DNA of 64,000 bases from Variovorax paradoxus (GTDB taxonomy: Bacteria > Pseudomonadota > Gammaproteobacteria > Burkholderiales > Burkholderiaceae_C). Positions within the stretch are counted from its first letter, which is position 1. Every line of letters starts with the position of its first letter. This document shows positions 1-8,243 of this stretch, in pieces. Under the pieces are notes generated by a model that made no database searches, was not told the DNA's origin, and saw nothing but the letters and a program-made list of their open reading frames with translations. The DNA is taken from assembly GCF_030815855.1 (NCBI RefSeq), contig NZ_JAUSXG010000001.1, positions 620,001 to 684,000 of the forward strand, in the 5' to 3' direction. Made by a program: the position numbers and the translations under genes.

Positions 1-1541
1 GCCTCGGCGTGGCAATCGGCTTTGCCGTGCACTACGTGTTCGTGGTGCTGCTTGCCGGGCTGGTCGAAACGGCGCTGCCCGCCGCCACCTTGTGGCCCGT
101 GGCGTTCGGCCTGGGCATGGGGCTCACGCTGCTGTTCGCCTTCGGCCTGCCGCCCGTGCTTCAACTGGCCAAGGTGCCTCCGCTGCGCGTGATCCGGCGC
201 GACGTCGGCGGGCTCAAGCCCGCGTCGCTCGCGGTGCTGGGCATCGGCGTGGCCGGCTTCGCGGCCTTGCTGATCGCGGCCAGCAGCGACTTGAAGCTGG
301 GCCTGATCGCCGTCGGCGGCTTTGCAGGCGCCGTGGCCGTGTTCGCGCTGCTGAGTTGGCTCGCGGTGAAGGTGCTGCGCCGCAGCGTCAATGAAACCAC
401 CGCGCCGCGCTGGCTGGTGCTGGCCACGCGCCAGATCTCGGCGCGACCGGCCTATGCCGTGGTGCAGGTCAGCGCACTGGCCGTGGGCCTGCTTGCACTG
501 GTGCTGCTGGTGCTGCTGCGCACCGACCTCGTCGCGAGCTGGCGCAAGGCCACGCCGCCCGATGCGCCGAACCGTTTCGTGATCAACGTCATGCCCGACC
601 AGAGCACCGCGTTCCAGAAGTCATTGCGCGATGCCGGCGTGAAGAAGTTCGACTGGTACCCGATGATTCGCGGCCGCCTGGTGGCCGTCAACGACAAGCC
701 CGTGTCGCCCGACGACTACATCGAAGACCGCGCCAAGCGCCTGGTGGACCGCGAGTTCAACCTCAGCAACAGCGTGGAAGCGCCGGCACACAACAGCATC
801 GTGGCGGGTGCATGGAAGCCCGATGCACCCGGCGAGGTGAGCGTGGAGGAAGGCTTGGCCGAAACGCTCGGCCTCAAGCTCGGCGACGTGCTGCGCTTCG
901 ACATCGGCGGCATGCAGAACGACGCGCGCATCACCTCGTTGCGCAAGGTCGACTGGGGTTCGATGCATGCGAACTTCTTCGTGATGTACACCGTGGCCGC
1001 ATTGCCCGATGTACCGGTGACCTACATGGGCGCCTTCCGCGCGCCCGAAACCCGGGGCTTCGACAACGCGCTGGTGCGCAGCTACCCCAACGTGACCAAC
1101 GTCGACATGAGCGCCACCATCAACCAGGTGCAGCGCGTGCTCGACCAGGTGATCCGCGCGGTCGAGTTCCTGTTCGGCTTCACGCTCGCGGCGGGGTTGG
1201 TGGTGCTGTTTGCCGCCGTCACCGCCACGCGCGAAGAGCGTGCGCGCGAATTCGCCGTGATGCGCGCCGTGGGTGCGCGCGCCAGCCTGCTGCGCCAGGT
1301 GCAGCGCGCCGAACTGGCCGGTGTCGGCCTGCTCGCCGGCTTCCTCGCGAGCATCGTGGCATCGGTCATCGGCTGGGGCCTGGCGCGCTACGTGTTCGAC
1401 TTCACCTGGACCGCATCGCCCGTGGTGCCGATCGCAGGGGCGCTCGCGGGCGCGGTCTTGGCGCTGGCCGCAGGATGGTGGGGCTTGCGCGACGTGCTGC
1501 GCAGGCCGGTGGTGGACACGCTGCGGCGCGCGGCCGAGTAG
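1..1541 (+). CDS. FtsX-type ABC transporter permease, C-terminal part (cut by window edge)
   Basis: The reading frame is open from the first complete codon (base 3), so the gene begins upstream; the GTG at 9 is only the first possible start inside the window. The visible 510 residues have hydrophobic helices near the N-terminus, a large extracytoplasmic domain (about residues 180-370) and a C-terminal FtsX block. The motif TREERAREFAVMRAVGA followed by two more membrane helices is typical of FtsX/MacB-like permeases. Two FtsX repeats would fit the YbbP-like predicted exporters of about 830 residues, whose ATPase partner normally lies upstream. The substrate cannot be told from sequence. The family call is firm; the specific role is open. 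Confidence 0.85.
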   Translation, partial: LGVAIGFAVHYVFVVLLAGLVETALPAATLWPVAFGLGMGLTLLFAFGLPPVLQLAKVPPLRVIRRDVGGLKPASLAVLGIGVAGFAALLIAASSDLKLGLIAVGGFAGAVAVFALLSWLAVKVLRRSVNETTAPRWLVLATRQISARPAYAVVQVSALAVGLLALVLLVLLRTDLVASWRKATPPDAPNRFVINVMPDQSTAFQKSLRDAGVKKFDWYPMIRGRLVAVNDKPVSPDDYIEDRAKRLVDREFNLSNSVEAPAHNSIVAGAWKPDAPGEVSVEEGLAETLGLKLGDVLRFDIGGMQNDARITSLRKVDWGSMHANFFVMYTVAALPDVPVTYMGAFRAPETRGFDNALVRSYPNVTNVDMSATINQVQRVLDQVIRAVEFLFGFTLAAGLVVLFAAVTATREERAREFAVMRAVGARASLLRQVQRAELAGVGLLAGFLASIVASVIGWGLARYVFDFTWTASPVVPIAGALAGAVLALAAGWWGLRDVLRRPVVDTLRRAAE

Positions 1542-1625
1542 ATTTTTCTTCCGGGATGGGCGGGAAGGGCCTGGGAATGCAATACATTCCCCGGCCCTGC
1601 ATTCATTCGATGAGAACCCCCCTCC

Positions 1626-3077
1626 ATGCGCTTGGCGTCATTCCAGATCACCAACTTTCGCTCGATCAACGACAGCGGCTCCATCGATTCCACGCAGCTC
1701 ACGGCGATCCTCGGCCGCAACGACAGCGGCAAGTCGAACCTGCTGCGCGCGCTGCACAGCCTGAACCCCGCCGAAGGCATTGCCGAGCTCAGCCCGATCA
1801 AGGATTTTCCGCGGCACCGCCGCCTCGAAGAGTGCCAAGCCGACACACCGGTCGTTGCGACACGCTGGGCCCTCGACGACAGCGAGCGTGCCGAATTGGT
1901 GGAGATGCTTCCGCGCGCGGCCAACGTGCGCCACTTCACCGCGGGCCGGGGCTACGGCACCGCACGCTGGACGGGGCTCGAAGGCCTGGCGGAGCTGTCG
2001 CTCGATGTGTCCGACATCAAGGGCAAGGTCCGCAAGATCGTGCCCGCGGTGAAGGCCGCGGCCGAGAAAGTCGCCGAGGAAGCAAGGGCCACGCTCGAGC
2101 AGGAGGCCGAGGCCTTCGACGCCGCAATGATCCTGAGCCCCGACTACATCCGGTGGTCGGAAGGCGCGGTCGAGGCCCTGCAAACCCTGCGCAAGGCGCT
2201 GGCGGTTGCGCAGGCCGAGCTCAGCGACAAGCAGGAGCAGATGCTGGTCGAACTGGAGGACATGGCCCGCGCGATTGCCAACGACACGCCGGCGCTTGCG
2301 AAGGCGAAGCAGTGGGTGCTCGAAAAGCTGCCTCGCTTCATCTACGTGGACGAATATCCGTCGCTGCCAGGCCGCCAGAACACTGCCGACTACCTGGTGC
2401 GCAAGGGCTGGGGCCAGGCGGCGCCTGAGCAGCAGGGCTTCGAAAAGCTGTGCAAGGTGGCGGGGCTCGATCCGCAGCAACTGCAAGACTTGCTCGACAA
2501 GAACGACCTGGCCACACGCAACCAGCTCGTCAACCGCGCGGGCGCCGTCGTCACTTCCGAAATCCGCCGGCTCTGGAAGGACCGTGAACTCAAGGTGCGC
2601 TTCAACGTCGACGGGCCGTACATGGACACGCTGGTGTCCGACGCCGGCGACACCTATGAGGTGGAAGTGAACCTCGACGAGCGCAGCCGTGGCTTCCAGT
2701 GGTTCTTCTCGTTCTACATCACCTTCTTTGCGGACACGAAGGGCGGCCGTGCAGGCGATGCCATCCTGTTGCTGGACGAGCCCGGACTTCACTTGCATGC
2801 GCGCTCGCAGGCCGACTTGCTCGCGCACTTCGAGCGGGACTTCGGCAACCAGATCATCTACACCACGCACTCGCCGTTCATGGTGCCGGTTCATCGGCCC
2901 GATGCAGTGCGCACGGCCAGCATGGGGTCGTCAACGGGCACCATCGTGAGCAACAAGGCAGAGGGGGATGCGCGCACGCTGTATCCCTTGAAGGCCGCGC
3001 TCATGCTGAGCCGTATGGCGAACGAGGCCACCACACCGGTCGAGGAAAGCGCTGTTGCGGCGGTTCCTGTCCAATAG
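1626..3077 (+). CDS. AAA/ATP-binding protein of the RecF/OLD-like group, without a TOPRIM domain
   Basis: The protein has 483 residues. The start matches the family's usual N-terminus (an FRSIND-type strand). Walker A GRNDSGKS lies at residues 30-37. A long, partly helical insertion of about residues 130-260 follows, then an SRGFQ signature-like segment near 355. Walker B (ILLLDEPGLHLH) lies near 380-390 and a switch histidine (TTHSP) near 416. This is the SMC/ABC-like ATPase core of OLD-family nucleases and retron- or anti-phage-associated ATPases. The C-terminus ends about 60 residues after the switch, so the TOPRIM nuclease of true OLD proteins is absent and no nuclease follows. slyX begins five bases downstream. 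Function is unknown; DNA maintenance or defence is possible but unproven. Confidence 0.75.
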   Translation: MRLASFQITNFRSINDSGSIDSTQLTAILGRNDSGKSNLLRALHSLNPAEGIAELSPIKDFPRHRRLEECQADTPVVATRWALDDSERAELVEMLPRAANVRHFTAGRGYGTARWTGLEGLAELSLDVSDIKGKVRKIVPAVKAAAEKVAEEARATLEQEAEAFDAAMILSPDYIRWSEGAVEALQTLRKALAVAQAELSDKQEQMLVELEDMARAIANDTPALAKAKQWVLEKLPRFIYVDEYPSLPGRQNTADYLVRKGWGQAAPEQQGFEKLCKVAGLDPQQLQDLLDKNDLATRNQLVNRAGAVVTSEIRRLWKDRELKVRFNVDGPYMDTLVSDAGDTYEVEVNLDERSRGFQWFFSFYITFFADTKGGRAGDAILLLDEPGLHLHARSQADLLAHFERDFGNQIIYTTHSPFMVPVHRPDAVRTASMGSSTGTIVSNKAEGDARTLYPLKAALMLSRMANEATTPVEESAVAAVPVQ

Positions 3078-3081
3078 AGGC

Positions 3082-3306
3082 ATGGAACACTTATCGGACG
3101 ACATTGCAGAGCGGCTGACCGAACTCGAGATCAAGTCGAGCTATGCCGAGGACCTGCTGGAGCAATTGAACATGACGATCTACCGGCAACAGCAGCAGAT
3201 CGACAGCCTGATCTTGCAGGTCACACAGCTGAAACAGCAGAGCCAGAACGCGGGGCAGGAAGGGGCAGCGCGCAACCTACGGGACGAGCTGCCGCCGCAT
3301 TACTGA
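3082..3306 (+). CDS. slyX: SlyX family small coiled-coil protein
   Basis: This 74-residue protein matches SlyX in length and pattern: an acidic start with LTELEIK, a long amphipathic coiled coil (YAEDLLEQLNMTIYRQQQQI), then a polar tail ending in the typical DELPPHY-like motif (LRDELPPHY). An upstream in-frame ATG at 3055 lies inside the preceding ATPase gene; the ATG at 3082 gives the family length and follows a purine-rich AGAGG. The role of SlyX is unknown across bacteria. The tight spacing suggests co-transcription with the ATPase upstream. Confidence 0.85.
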   Translation: MEHLSDDIAERLTELEIKSSYAEDLLEQLNMTIYRQQQQIDSLILQVTQLKQQSQNAGQEGAARNLRDELPPHY

Positions 3307-3368
3307 GAGCCTTGTCTACGGTCGGTTTCTATTCGGTGCGCTGTCATTCAGGGCGGCGCTCCCGCCGA

Positions 3369-3580
3369 CGGGGTACCTTGCTCCGCGAATGTCCTCCGGC
3401 CTGCGGCCTCCCCCTTGCTTTCGCTGCGCAAGGCACCCCATCAGCGTGATCGTTATTCAGAGCGGTCGTCGATCGCACGGATCAAGCGCAGCGCCCGGTG
3501 TGCACAGGGCATCGGGTGCTCCCCGCAGCGAAATAAAGGAGGAGGCGAAGCCGGGGGACATTCGCGGAGGGGAGTACCCG
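3369..3580. repeat. Long imperfect inverted repeat (about 70-bp arms)
   Basis: The left arm at 3369-3439 and the right arm at 3513-3580 are imperfect reverse complements. Shared blocks include CTCCGCGAATGTC/GACATTCGCGGAG and TTTCGCTGCG/CGCAGCGAAA. About 73 bp separate the arms. The whole could fold into a very long hairpin or be a small non-autonomous mobile element. It fills the gap between slyX and hemolysin III, and no credible reading frame lies in it. Confidence 0.75.
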
Positions 3581-3595
3581 GTGGCCTGTGCACGC

Positions 3596-3685
3596 GCCCT
3601 GAACAACAGCGCCCTGAACAACAGCGCCCTGAACAACAGCGCCCTGAACAACAGCGCCCTGAACAACAGCGCCCTGAACAACAGC
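3596..3685. repeat. Six perfect tandem copies of a 15-bp unit
   Basis: The unit GCCCTGAACAACAGC occurs six times without a mismatch, ending 22 bp past the stop codon of the hemolysin III gene. Because the unit is a multiple of three, every frame through it stays open, which creates spurious repeat ORFs. The perfect identity suggests recent slippage expansion, so the copy number probably varies between strains. Confidence 0.97.
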
Positions 3686-3707
3686 GCCCGCTCAGCTCCC
3701 AACAGGA

Positions 3708-4385
3708 TCACCCGTGCGAGTGCCAAAGCACTGCGAAGAAGTGGCAGGTGCTGCCGGCCAGCACGAACAGGTGCCACACCGAATGTGCAAAGCGCACCTT
3801 GTTGTCGAACAGGAAGACCACCGCACCGGCGGTATAGAACAATCCACCGGCCACCAGCCAGCCCAGCCCCGCCGGTGACATGCGTTCGTACAGCGGTACC
3901 GCCGCCATCAACGCCATCCAGCCCATCGCCACATAGAGCCCGGTCGACCACAGCGGGTGCCGAAGCCGGTTGAACAGCTTGGCGCCCACCCCCAACACCG
4001 CCGCAGCGCAGAGGGCGCCGAACAGCGTCCAGCCCCAGGGGCCGCGCAGCACGCCGAAGAGAAACGGCATGTAGCTGCCCGCGATGAACAGGTAGATGGC
4101 TGCGTGGTCGAGCCGGTTGAACCACGCCTTGGCTCTGCCGACGGGCAACGCGTGATACAGCGTGGAGATCAGGTACAGCACGATGGCTGTGCCCGCAAAA
4201 AGCGATGCACCGACGATGCTGGCGGCCTGCCCCTTCTGGGAGGCGCTGTAGACCAGGATCGGCAGCGAGGCAATGGCCAGTAGCAGGCCGAGGCCGTGGC
4301 TCAGTGCGTTGAAGATCTCTTCCAGCGCAGTCTGGTTACGGACCGCCGCTGACGTGGACTTGTTCGGATTCGTCATGCTGCTCAT
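3708..4385 (-). CDS. Hemolysin III / PAQR-like seven-helix membrane protein
   Basis: This 225-residue integral membrane protein of the HlyIII (YqfA/PAQR) family has about seven hydrophobic segments. Family motifs are visible: EEIFNALSHGLG near the start, NRLDHAAIYLFIAGSYMPF in the middle, and the closing FVLAGSTCHFFAVLWH, with the conserved His/Asp residues proposed to bind zinc. The start may be this ATG or the one three codons later. It begins three bases after the regA stop and is probably the last gene of the cyo-SURF1-regBA run. Despite the name, most members are not proven hemolysins; membrane homeostasis or a hydrolase activity is more likely. Confidence 0.9.
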   Translation of the reverse strand: MSSMTNPNKSTSAAVRNQTALEEIFNALSHGLGLLLAIASLPILVYSASQKGQAASIVGASLFAGTAIVLYLISTLYHALPVGRAKAWFNRLDHAAIYLFIAGSYMPFLFGVLRGPWGWTLFGALCAAAVLGVGAKLFNRLRHPLWSTGLYVAMGWMALMAAVPLYERMSPAGLGWLVAGGLFYTAGAVVFLFDNKVRFAHSVWHLFVLAGSTCHFFAVLWHSHG

Positions 4386-4388
4386 TTT

Positions 4389-4937
4389 CTACTTGACCTG
4401 CTGCTTGCCCAGCTTGCGCGCCAATGTGCGCCGATGCATGCCGAGCCGCCGCGCGGTCTCTGAAATATTGAAGCCCGTTTCGGCGAGCGTCTCGTGAATG
4501 CGCTCCCACTCCAGGGTCTTGATCGAGGTCGAACGGTTGGTCAGCTCGACCTCGGTGGTGCCGGTGGCACGGCCGAAGGCGGCTTCGATGTCGTCCGTGT
4601 TGGAAGGCTTGGCAAGATAGTGGCAGGCGCCGAGCTTGATGGCCTCGACAGCCGTGGCGATGCTCGCAAAGCCCGTGAGCACCACGATCAGCATCTCGGG
4701 GCTATGCCGGTGCAGCATCTGCACGCAGGCCAGGCCCGAGGCTTCGCCGTTGAGCTTGAGGTCGACCACTGCATAACCGGGCGAATGGGCTTGCAGCAGC
4801 GTTTCGACCTCTTCGGCATTGCTTGCATGCGTGACCGCGTAGCCGCGGCGCTCGAACGAGCGGCCGAGCGTGCGCGCGAAAGCCGCGTCGTCCTCGACGA
4901 TCAGCAACTGGCGCTCAGCTTCGGTGGCTTCGGTCAT
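4389..4937 (-). CDS. regA: RegA/PrrA/ActR-type redox response regulator
   Basis: This 182-residue protein has a receiver domain with the acidic pair D16-D17, phosphoacceptor D59 (VVDLKLNG) and a conserved lysine in YLAKPSN. A short proline-poor linker follows, then a Fis-type helix-turn-helix at the C-terminus (NISETARRLGMHRRTLARKL). This is the architecture of RegA/PrrA/RoxR. Its start overlaps the 3' end of regB by 23 bp, so the pair is translationally coupled. In relatives RegA controls terminal oxidases, carbon fixation and nitrogen metabolism according to redox state. Here the cyo operon directly upstream is the obvious target. Confidence 0.93.
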   Translation of the reverse strand: MTEATEAERQLLIVEDDAAFARTLGRSFERRGYAVTHASNAEEVETLLQAHSPGYAVVDLKLNGEASGLACVQMLHRHSPEMLIVVLTGFASIATAVEAIKLGACHYLAKPSNTDDIEAAFGRATGTTEVELTNRSTSIKTLEWERIHETLAETGFNISETARRLGMHRRTLARKLGKQQVK

Positions 4938-6348
4938 GGGCTTCGGTGTCGGTCATTGCGAGGGTCTCGATGGCTTCGTCTTCTTCCTCCAGCACGACGG
5001 CCGCAAGCGGCAGCGTGATGGCCACGATGGCGCCGCCTTCCGGACGGTTGCGCACTGCGACGCGGCCTCCGAGCGTGCGCGCGACGTTCACCACCAGGAA
5101 CAGCCCGAGCCCGCCGCCCGGCCGGCCCTTGCTCGACTGGTAGGGCTTGCCGAACTGCTTCAGCATCGCGGCCGGAAAACCCGGGCCCGCATCGGTGACC
5201 GTGAGCGTCAGCGCGTCGGCCTCTTGCGCCGCTTCGAAGCGCAGCCAGTGCGGCGAGGCCTCCAGGGCATTGTCCAGCACGTTGCAGATCATCTGCTTCA
5301 CGGCCGAGTCGGAAACCATGGGCAGGTCGCGGCCAAAACGGTTGTCGTAGTCGAAATCTTCCACGGGGCGCGTGGTGCGCCATTCCTCGACCAGTTCGTC
5401 GAGAAAGGTACTCACGGTCGTTTCTTCCGACGACTCGCCGCGCGCCTCGCCGGCCGACAGCAGGATGCCGCTCACGATGCTCTTGCAGCGCTGGATCTGC
5501 AGCTCCATCTCGGCCACTTCAGTCAGCAGTTCGGGGTCGGAACTGAAATGCGGCAGCCGGCGCCAATCGCCGAGGATCACCGCGAGCGTGGCAAGCGGCG
5601 TGCCCAGCTCGTGCGCGGCGCCCGATGCCAAGAGGCCCATGCGCACGATGTGCTCTTCTTCCGACGCACGCTGGCGCAGGTCGGCCAGCCGCGCATCGCG
5701 TGCGCGCAGGTTGCGGCTGATGCGCGTGATGAAGACCACCAGCAGCGCGGCATTGAGCGCAAAGCAGATCAGCATGCCCTGCACGTACGGGCTCCAGAGT
5801 CCGCGGTCGTGGTCGAGCGGCAGTGCAAGAGGGCGCGAGAAAAGCGCCAGTCCCGCAAAGCAGAGGCTGGTGACCACGACGATGGTCCACGTCGACCAGG
5901 CCTTGAGCAGCACCGCGCCCAGAATGACCTGCAGCAGGTACAGAAAGACGAACGGATTGGTGGCGCCGCCGCTCAGGTAGAGCTGCGCGGTGAGCGTGGC
6001 CACGTCGACCAGCAGCGCAAAGAACAGTTCGCCGTTGGTCACCTTGCGAAGCGTGCGCGAGCGCAGCAGGCTCACCACGTTGAAGAGGGCCAGGCAGGCC
6101 AGCACCAGCAGCATCTGGTTCAGCGGAAGCCGTATGCCGAAGCCGTAGTGCACGAACAGGATGGTGATGACCTGCCCGACCACCGCGAACCAGCGCAGCT
6201 GGATCAGCTGCTGCATGTTCTTGTGGCCGGTGGCGTTGTCCAGGCTCACCACGCCCGCACGCGGCGCGTGCAGTTCTCCCGCCACGGCGGAGGCCTCAGT
6301 CGGGGCGGCGGGCGTCTTGGCGGGTTCTTCCGTCGGCATGAAAGGCAT
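4915..6348 (-). CDS. regB: RegB/PrrB-type redox-sensing histidine kinase
   Basis: The 477-residue kinase has about six N-terminal membrane helices. The heptapeptide GGATNPF at residues 127-133 matches the GGxxNPF quinone-binding loop of RegB. The H-box GAAHELGTPLA carries phosphoacceptor H246. C288 in QIQRCKSIV occupies the position of the redox-active cysteine known in Rhodobacter RegB. An ATPase domain with N-box (NVLDNALEAS) and G-boxes (DAGPGF, GGGLGLFL) follows. The gene overlaps the end of SURF1 by about 53 bp and the start of regA by 23 bp. It should report quinone pool or thiol redox state to RegA. Confidence 0.94.
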   Translation of the reverse strand: MPFMPTEEPAKTPAAPTEASAVAGELHAPRAGVVSLDNATGHKNMQQLIQLRWFAVVGQVITILFVHYGFGIRLPLNQMLLVLACLALFNVVSLLRSRTLRKVTNGELFFALLVDVATLTAQLYLSGGATNPFVFLYLLQVILGAVLLKAWSTWTIVVVTSLCFAGLALFSRPLALPLDHDRGLWSPYVQGMLICFALNAALLVVFITRISRNLRARDARLADLRQRASEEEHIVRMGLLASGAAHELGTPLATLAVILGDWRRLPHFSSDPELLTEVAEMELQIQRCKSIVSGILLSAGEARGESSEETTVSTFLDELVEEWRTTRPVEDFDYDNRFGRDLPMVSDSAVKQMICNVLDNALEASPHWLRFEAAQEADALTLTVTDAGPGFPAAMLKQFGKPYQSSKGRPGGGLGLFLVVNVARTLGGRVAVRNRPEGGAIVAITLPLAAVVLEEEDEAIETLAMTDTEAHDRSHRS

Positions 6349-7171
6349 TGTCGTCGCTGCTGCCGGCTGAGCCGGGCGGGTCCCCGAGCTTGCGCCGGCG
6401 CCGATCGTCGCGCCACACGAACCACGCCGCGCCCGCGACCATCAACGCCAGGCCGTACCAAGTGATGGCGTAGACGAGGTGGCTGTTGGGAAAGGCGATG
6501 ACCGTCAGGCCCGCGGCGGGCCAGGTGGGCGCTGCGCCGGGCGCGGAGGGCGCGGAATCGGCATCGACGAAGTAGGGCGCGACGTTGTCGAGGCCGCGTG
6601 CAGCCGCAATGGCCTGCACGTCGCGCGAGAACCAGCGATCGGCCGCGGGATCGTTCTTGCGCAGGAAGCCGCCCTTGGGTTCGGTGATGCGCAGCAGGCC
6701 TGTCACGGTGGTTTCGCCCTTGGGCTCGGCGGCTATGCGCGCCGAGCGATCGCGCGCTTCAGGCGGCACGAACCCGCGATTGACCAGCACCGTGGTGCCG
6801 TCGGCGGCCTGCAGCGGCGTCAGCACCCAGAAGCCGGCACCGAGCCGGGTGCTGGCCTGCACCAGGGTTTCCTTGTCGTGGAGAAAGGTGCCGGCGATGC
6901 GCAGGTGCCGGTATTCGTCGTCGGCTGCGTTGACCTGCGGCCAGCGGTCTCGCCCGGGGGCTTCCGTGGCCGGGGCATGCACGCGCTGCTCGACGCGGGC
7001 GATGAGATCGAGCTTCCAGGCCCTGCGCTCGACCTGCCAGTTGCCGAGTGCGACAAAACCGGCAAAGGCGAGCGCCGCGCAGACCATGAAGATCGCCCGC
7101 GCGGCCGTCGAGCGCTGCCGGCCGGCCTGTGTGTTGCGGGTGCTCTGGTCTGGCGGCAGCGTCGTCGTCAA
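6296..7171 (-). CDS. SURF1 family heme-copper oxidase assembly protein
   Basis: This protein has about 291 residues if it starts at the TTG at 7171, which overlaps the cyoD stop as TTGA; no better ATG precedes the first membrane helix. It has one N-terminal helix (IFMVCAALAFAGFVALGNWQ), the SURF1 motif GNWQVERRAWKLDLI, a periplasmic domain with GFVPPEARD, and a C-terminal helix (YAITWYGLALMVAGAAWFVW). SURF1 assists heme a/o insertion into oxidase subunit I. It stands where E. coli has cyoE; no heme O synthase gene lies in this cluster. Confidence 0.92.
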   Translation of the reverse strand: MTTTLPPDQSTRNTQAGRQRSTAARAIFMVCAALAFAGFVALGNWQVERRAWKLDLIARVEQRVHAPATEAPGRDRWPQVNAADDEYRHLRIAGTFLHDKETLVQASTRLGAGFWVLTPLQAADGTTVLVNRGFVPPEARDRSARIAAEPKGETTVTGLLRITEPKGGFLRKNDPAADRWFSRDVQAIAAARGLDNVAPYFVDADSAPSAPGAAPTWPAAGLTVIAFPNSHLVYAITWYGLALMVAGAAWFVWRDDRRRRKLGDPPGSAGSSDDNAFHADGRTRQDARRPD

Positions 7172-7581
7172 GGCATGTTCTTCATGTCGTGCACCGACAT
7201 CGGCATCATGTTGGCGTTCATGTGGTACATGACCCAGAGCGAGCCGGCCAGCGTGATCACGACGAGCACGATGGTGAAGATCAGTGCCAGCATGTTCCAT
7301 CCGCTCTCGGACTTGGCGTCCATGTGCAGGAAGTAGATCATGTGGACCACGATCTGCACCGCGGCAAAGCCGAGGATGACCAGCGAGGTGGTGTGCGTGC
7401 TGACGAGCACCTTGCCCATCACGAGCCAGAAGGGAATCGCGGTCAGGATCACGGCCAGCACGAAGCCGGTCATGTAGCCCTTGAAGGTGCTGTGGCTCAC
7501 GGGGCCATCGTCGTGATGGTCGTCGTGGGCGTCATGCGCGCCGTGGCCGTGCGCTGCGGTTTCAGTGTGGGCGGTGCTCAT
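7168..7581 (-). CDS. cyoD: Cytochrome o ubiquinol oxidase subunit IV
   Basis: The protein has 137 residues from the ATG at 7581, which overlaps the cyoC stop (ATGA). A His- and Asp-rich N-terminal tail (HGHGAHDAHDDHHDDG) precedes three membrane helices typical of the COX4_pro/CyoD family, including FVLAVILTAIPFWLVM and IVVHMIYFLHMD. It is a small accessory subunit that helps assembly or stability of the bo3-type quinol oxidase. The histidine-rich tail may bind metal, but this is a guess. Confidence 0.93.
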   Translation of the reverse strand: MSTAHTETAAHGHGAHDAHDDHHDDGPVSHSTFKGYMTGFVLAVILTAIPFWLVMGKVLVSTHTTSLVILGFAAVQIVVHMIYFLHMDAKSESGWNMLALIFTIVLVVITLAGSLWVMYHMNANMMPMSVHDMKNMP

Positions 7582-8243
7582 GCCATCGATCCCATCAGAT
7601 AAACGAAGGTGAAGACGCCGATCCACACGACGTCCAGGAAGTGCCAGAACATCGACAGGCACATCACGCGGCGGCGGTTGGCGGCGCTGAACCCATGCTT
7701 GGGCAGCTGGATCATCAGCACGACGAGCCAGACGATGCCGAAGCTCACGTGCAGGCCGTGGGTGCCGACCAGCGCGAAGAACGACGACAGGAACGCGCTG
7801 CGCTGCGGGCCCGCGCCTTCATGGATGAGGTGGGCGAACTCGTACAGCTCGAGGCCGATGAAGCCCGCGCCCAGCAGGCCCGTGATGGCCAACCAGGCCA
7901 GCGTGCCGCCCATGCGCTTCTTCTGCATTTCGAGCACTGCGAAGCCATAGGTGATGGACGACAGCAGCAGCAGCGAGGTGTTGACGGCCACCAGCGGCAG
8001 GTCGAACAGGTCGGCACCCGAAGGGCCGGCCGCATAGCTGCGGCCCAGCACGCCGTACACCGCGAACAGGCAGGCGAAGACCAGGCAGTCGCTCATCAGG
8101 TAGAGCCAGAACCCGAGCAGCGTGCCGTTCTCGGGGTGGTGGTCGTTGCCGACGTGGAACAGCTCGAACACGGGCGGCTTGCCCGTCTGGTCGCTGTGGG
8201 CGTGGCCGGCCGCGGGGGAATGGAGGGCGGTGGTATCAGACAT
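7578..8243 (-). CDS. cyoC: Cytochrome o ubiquinol oxidase subunit III
   Basis: The 221-residue protein has five membrane helices. Subunit III signatures are visible: [20 protein letters not shown], the [10 protein letters not shown] glutamate segment and [19 protein letters not shown], ending in [19 protein letters not shown]. It overlaps the cyoB 3' end by eight bases and the cyoD start by four. It is part of the proton-pumping quinol oxidase complex of the inner membrane. Confidence 0.95.
   Translation of the reverse strand: MSDTTALHSPAAGHAHSDQTGKPPVFELFHVGNDHHPENGTLLGFWLYLMSDCLVFACLFAVYGVLGRSYAAGPSGADLFDLPLVAVNTSLLLLSSITYGFAVLEMQKKRMGGTLAWLAITGLLGAGFIGLELYEFAHLIHEGAGPQRSAFLSSFFALVGTHGLHVSFGIVWLVVLMIQLPKHGFSAANRRRVMCLSMFWHFLDVVWIGVFTFVYLMGSMA

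Noticed and set aside
3596..3685. Tandem repeats as a CRISPR array
   Set aside because: The units are 15 bp, directly adjacent and have no spacers; no cas genes are present.
3389..3973. Plus-strand ORF with ALNNS repeats as a repeat protein
   Set aside because: The repeats come from a 15-bp tandem array that keeps all frames open, and the rest of the ORF is antisense to the hemolysin III gene. No start signal or family similarity.
7172..7300. Longer SURF1 start
   Set aside because: The extra residues lie inside cyoD in another frame and have no SURF1 similarity; the TTG at 7171 gives the expected length and a TTGA overlap.
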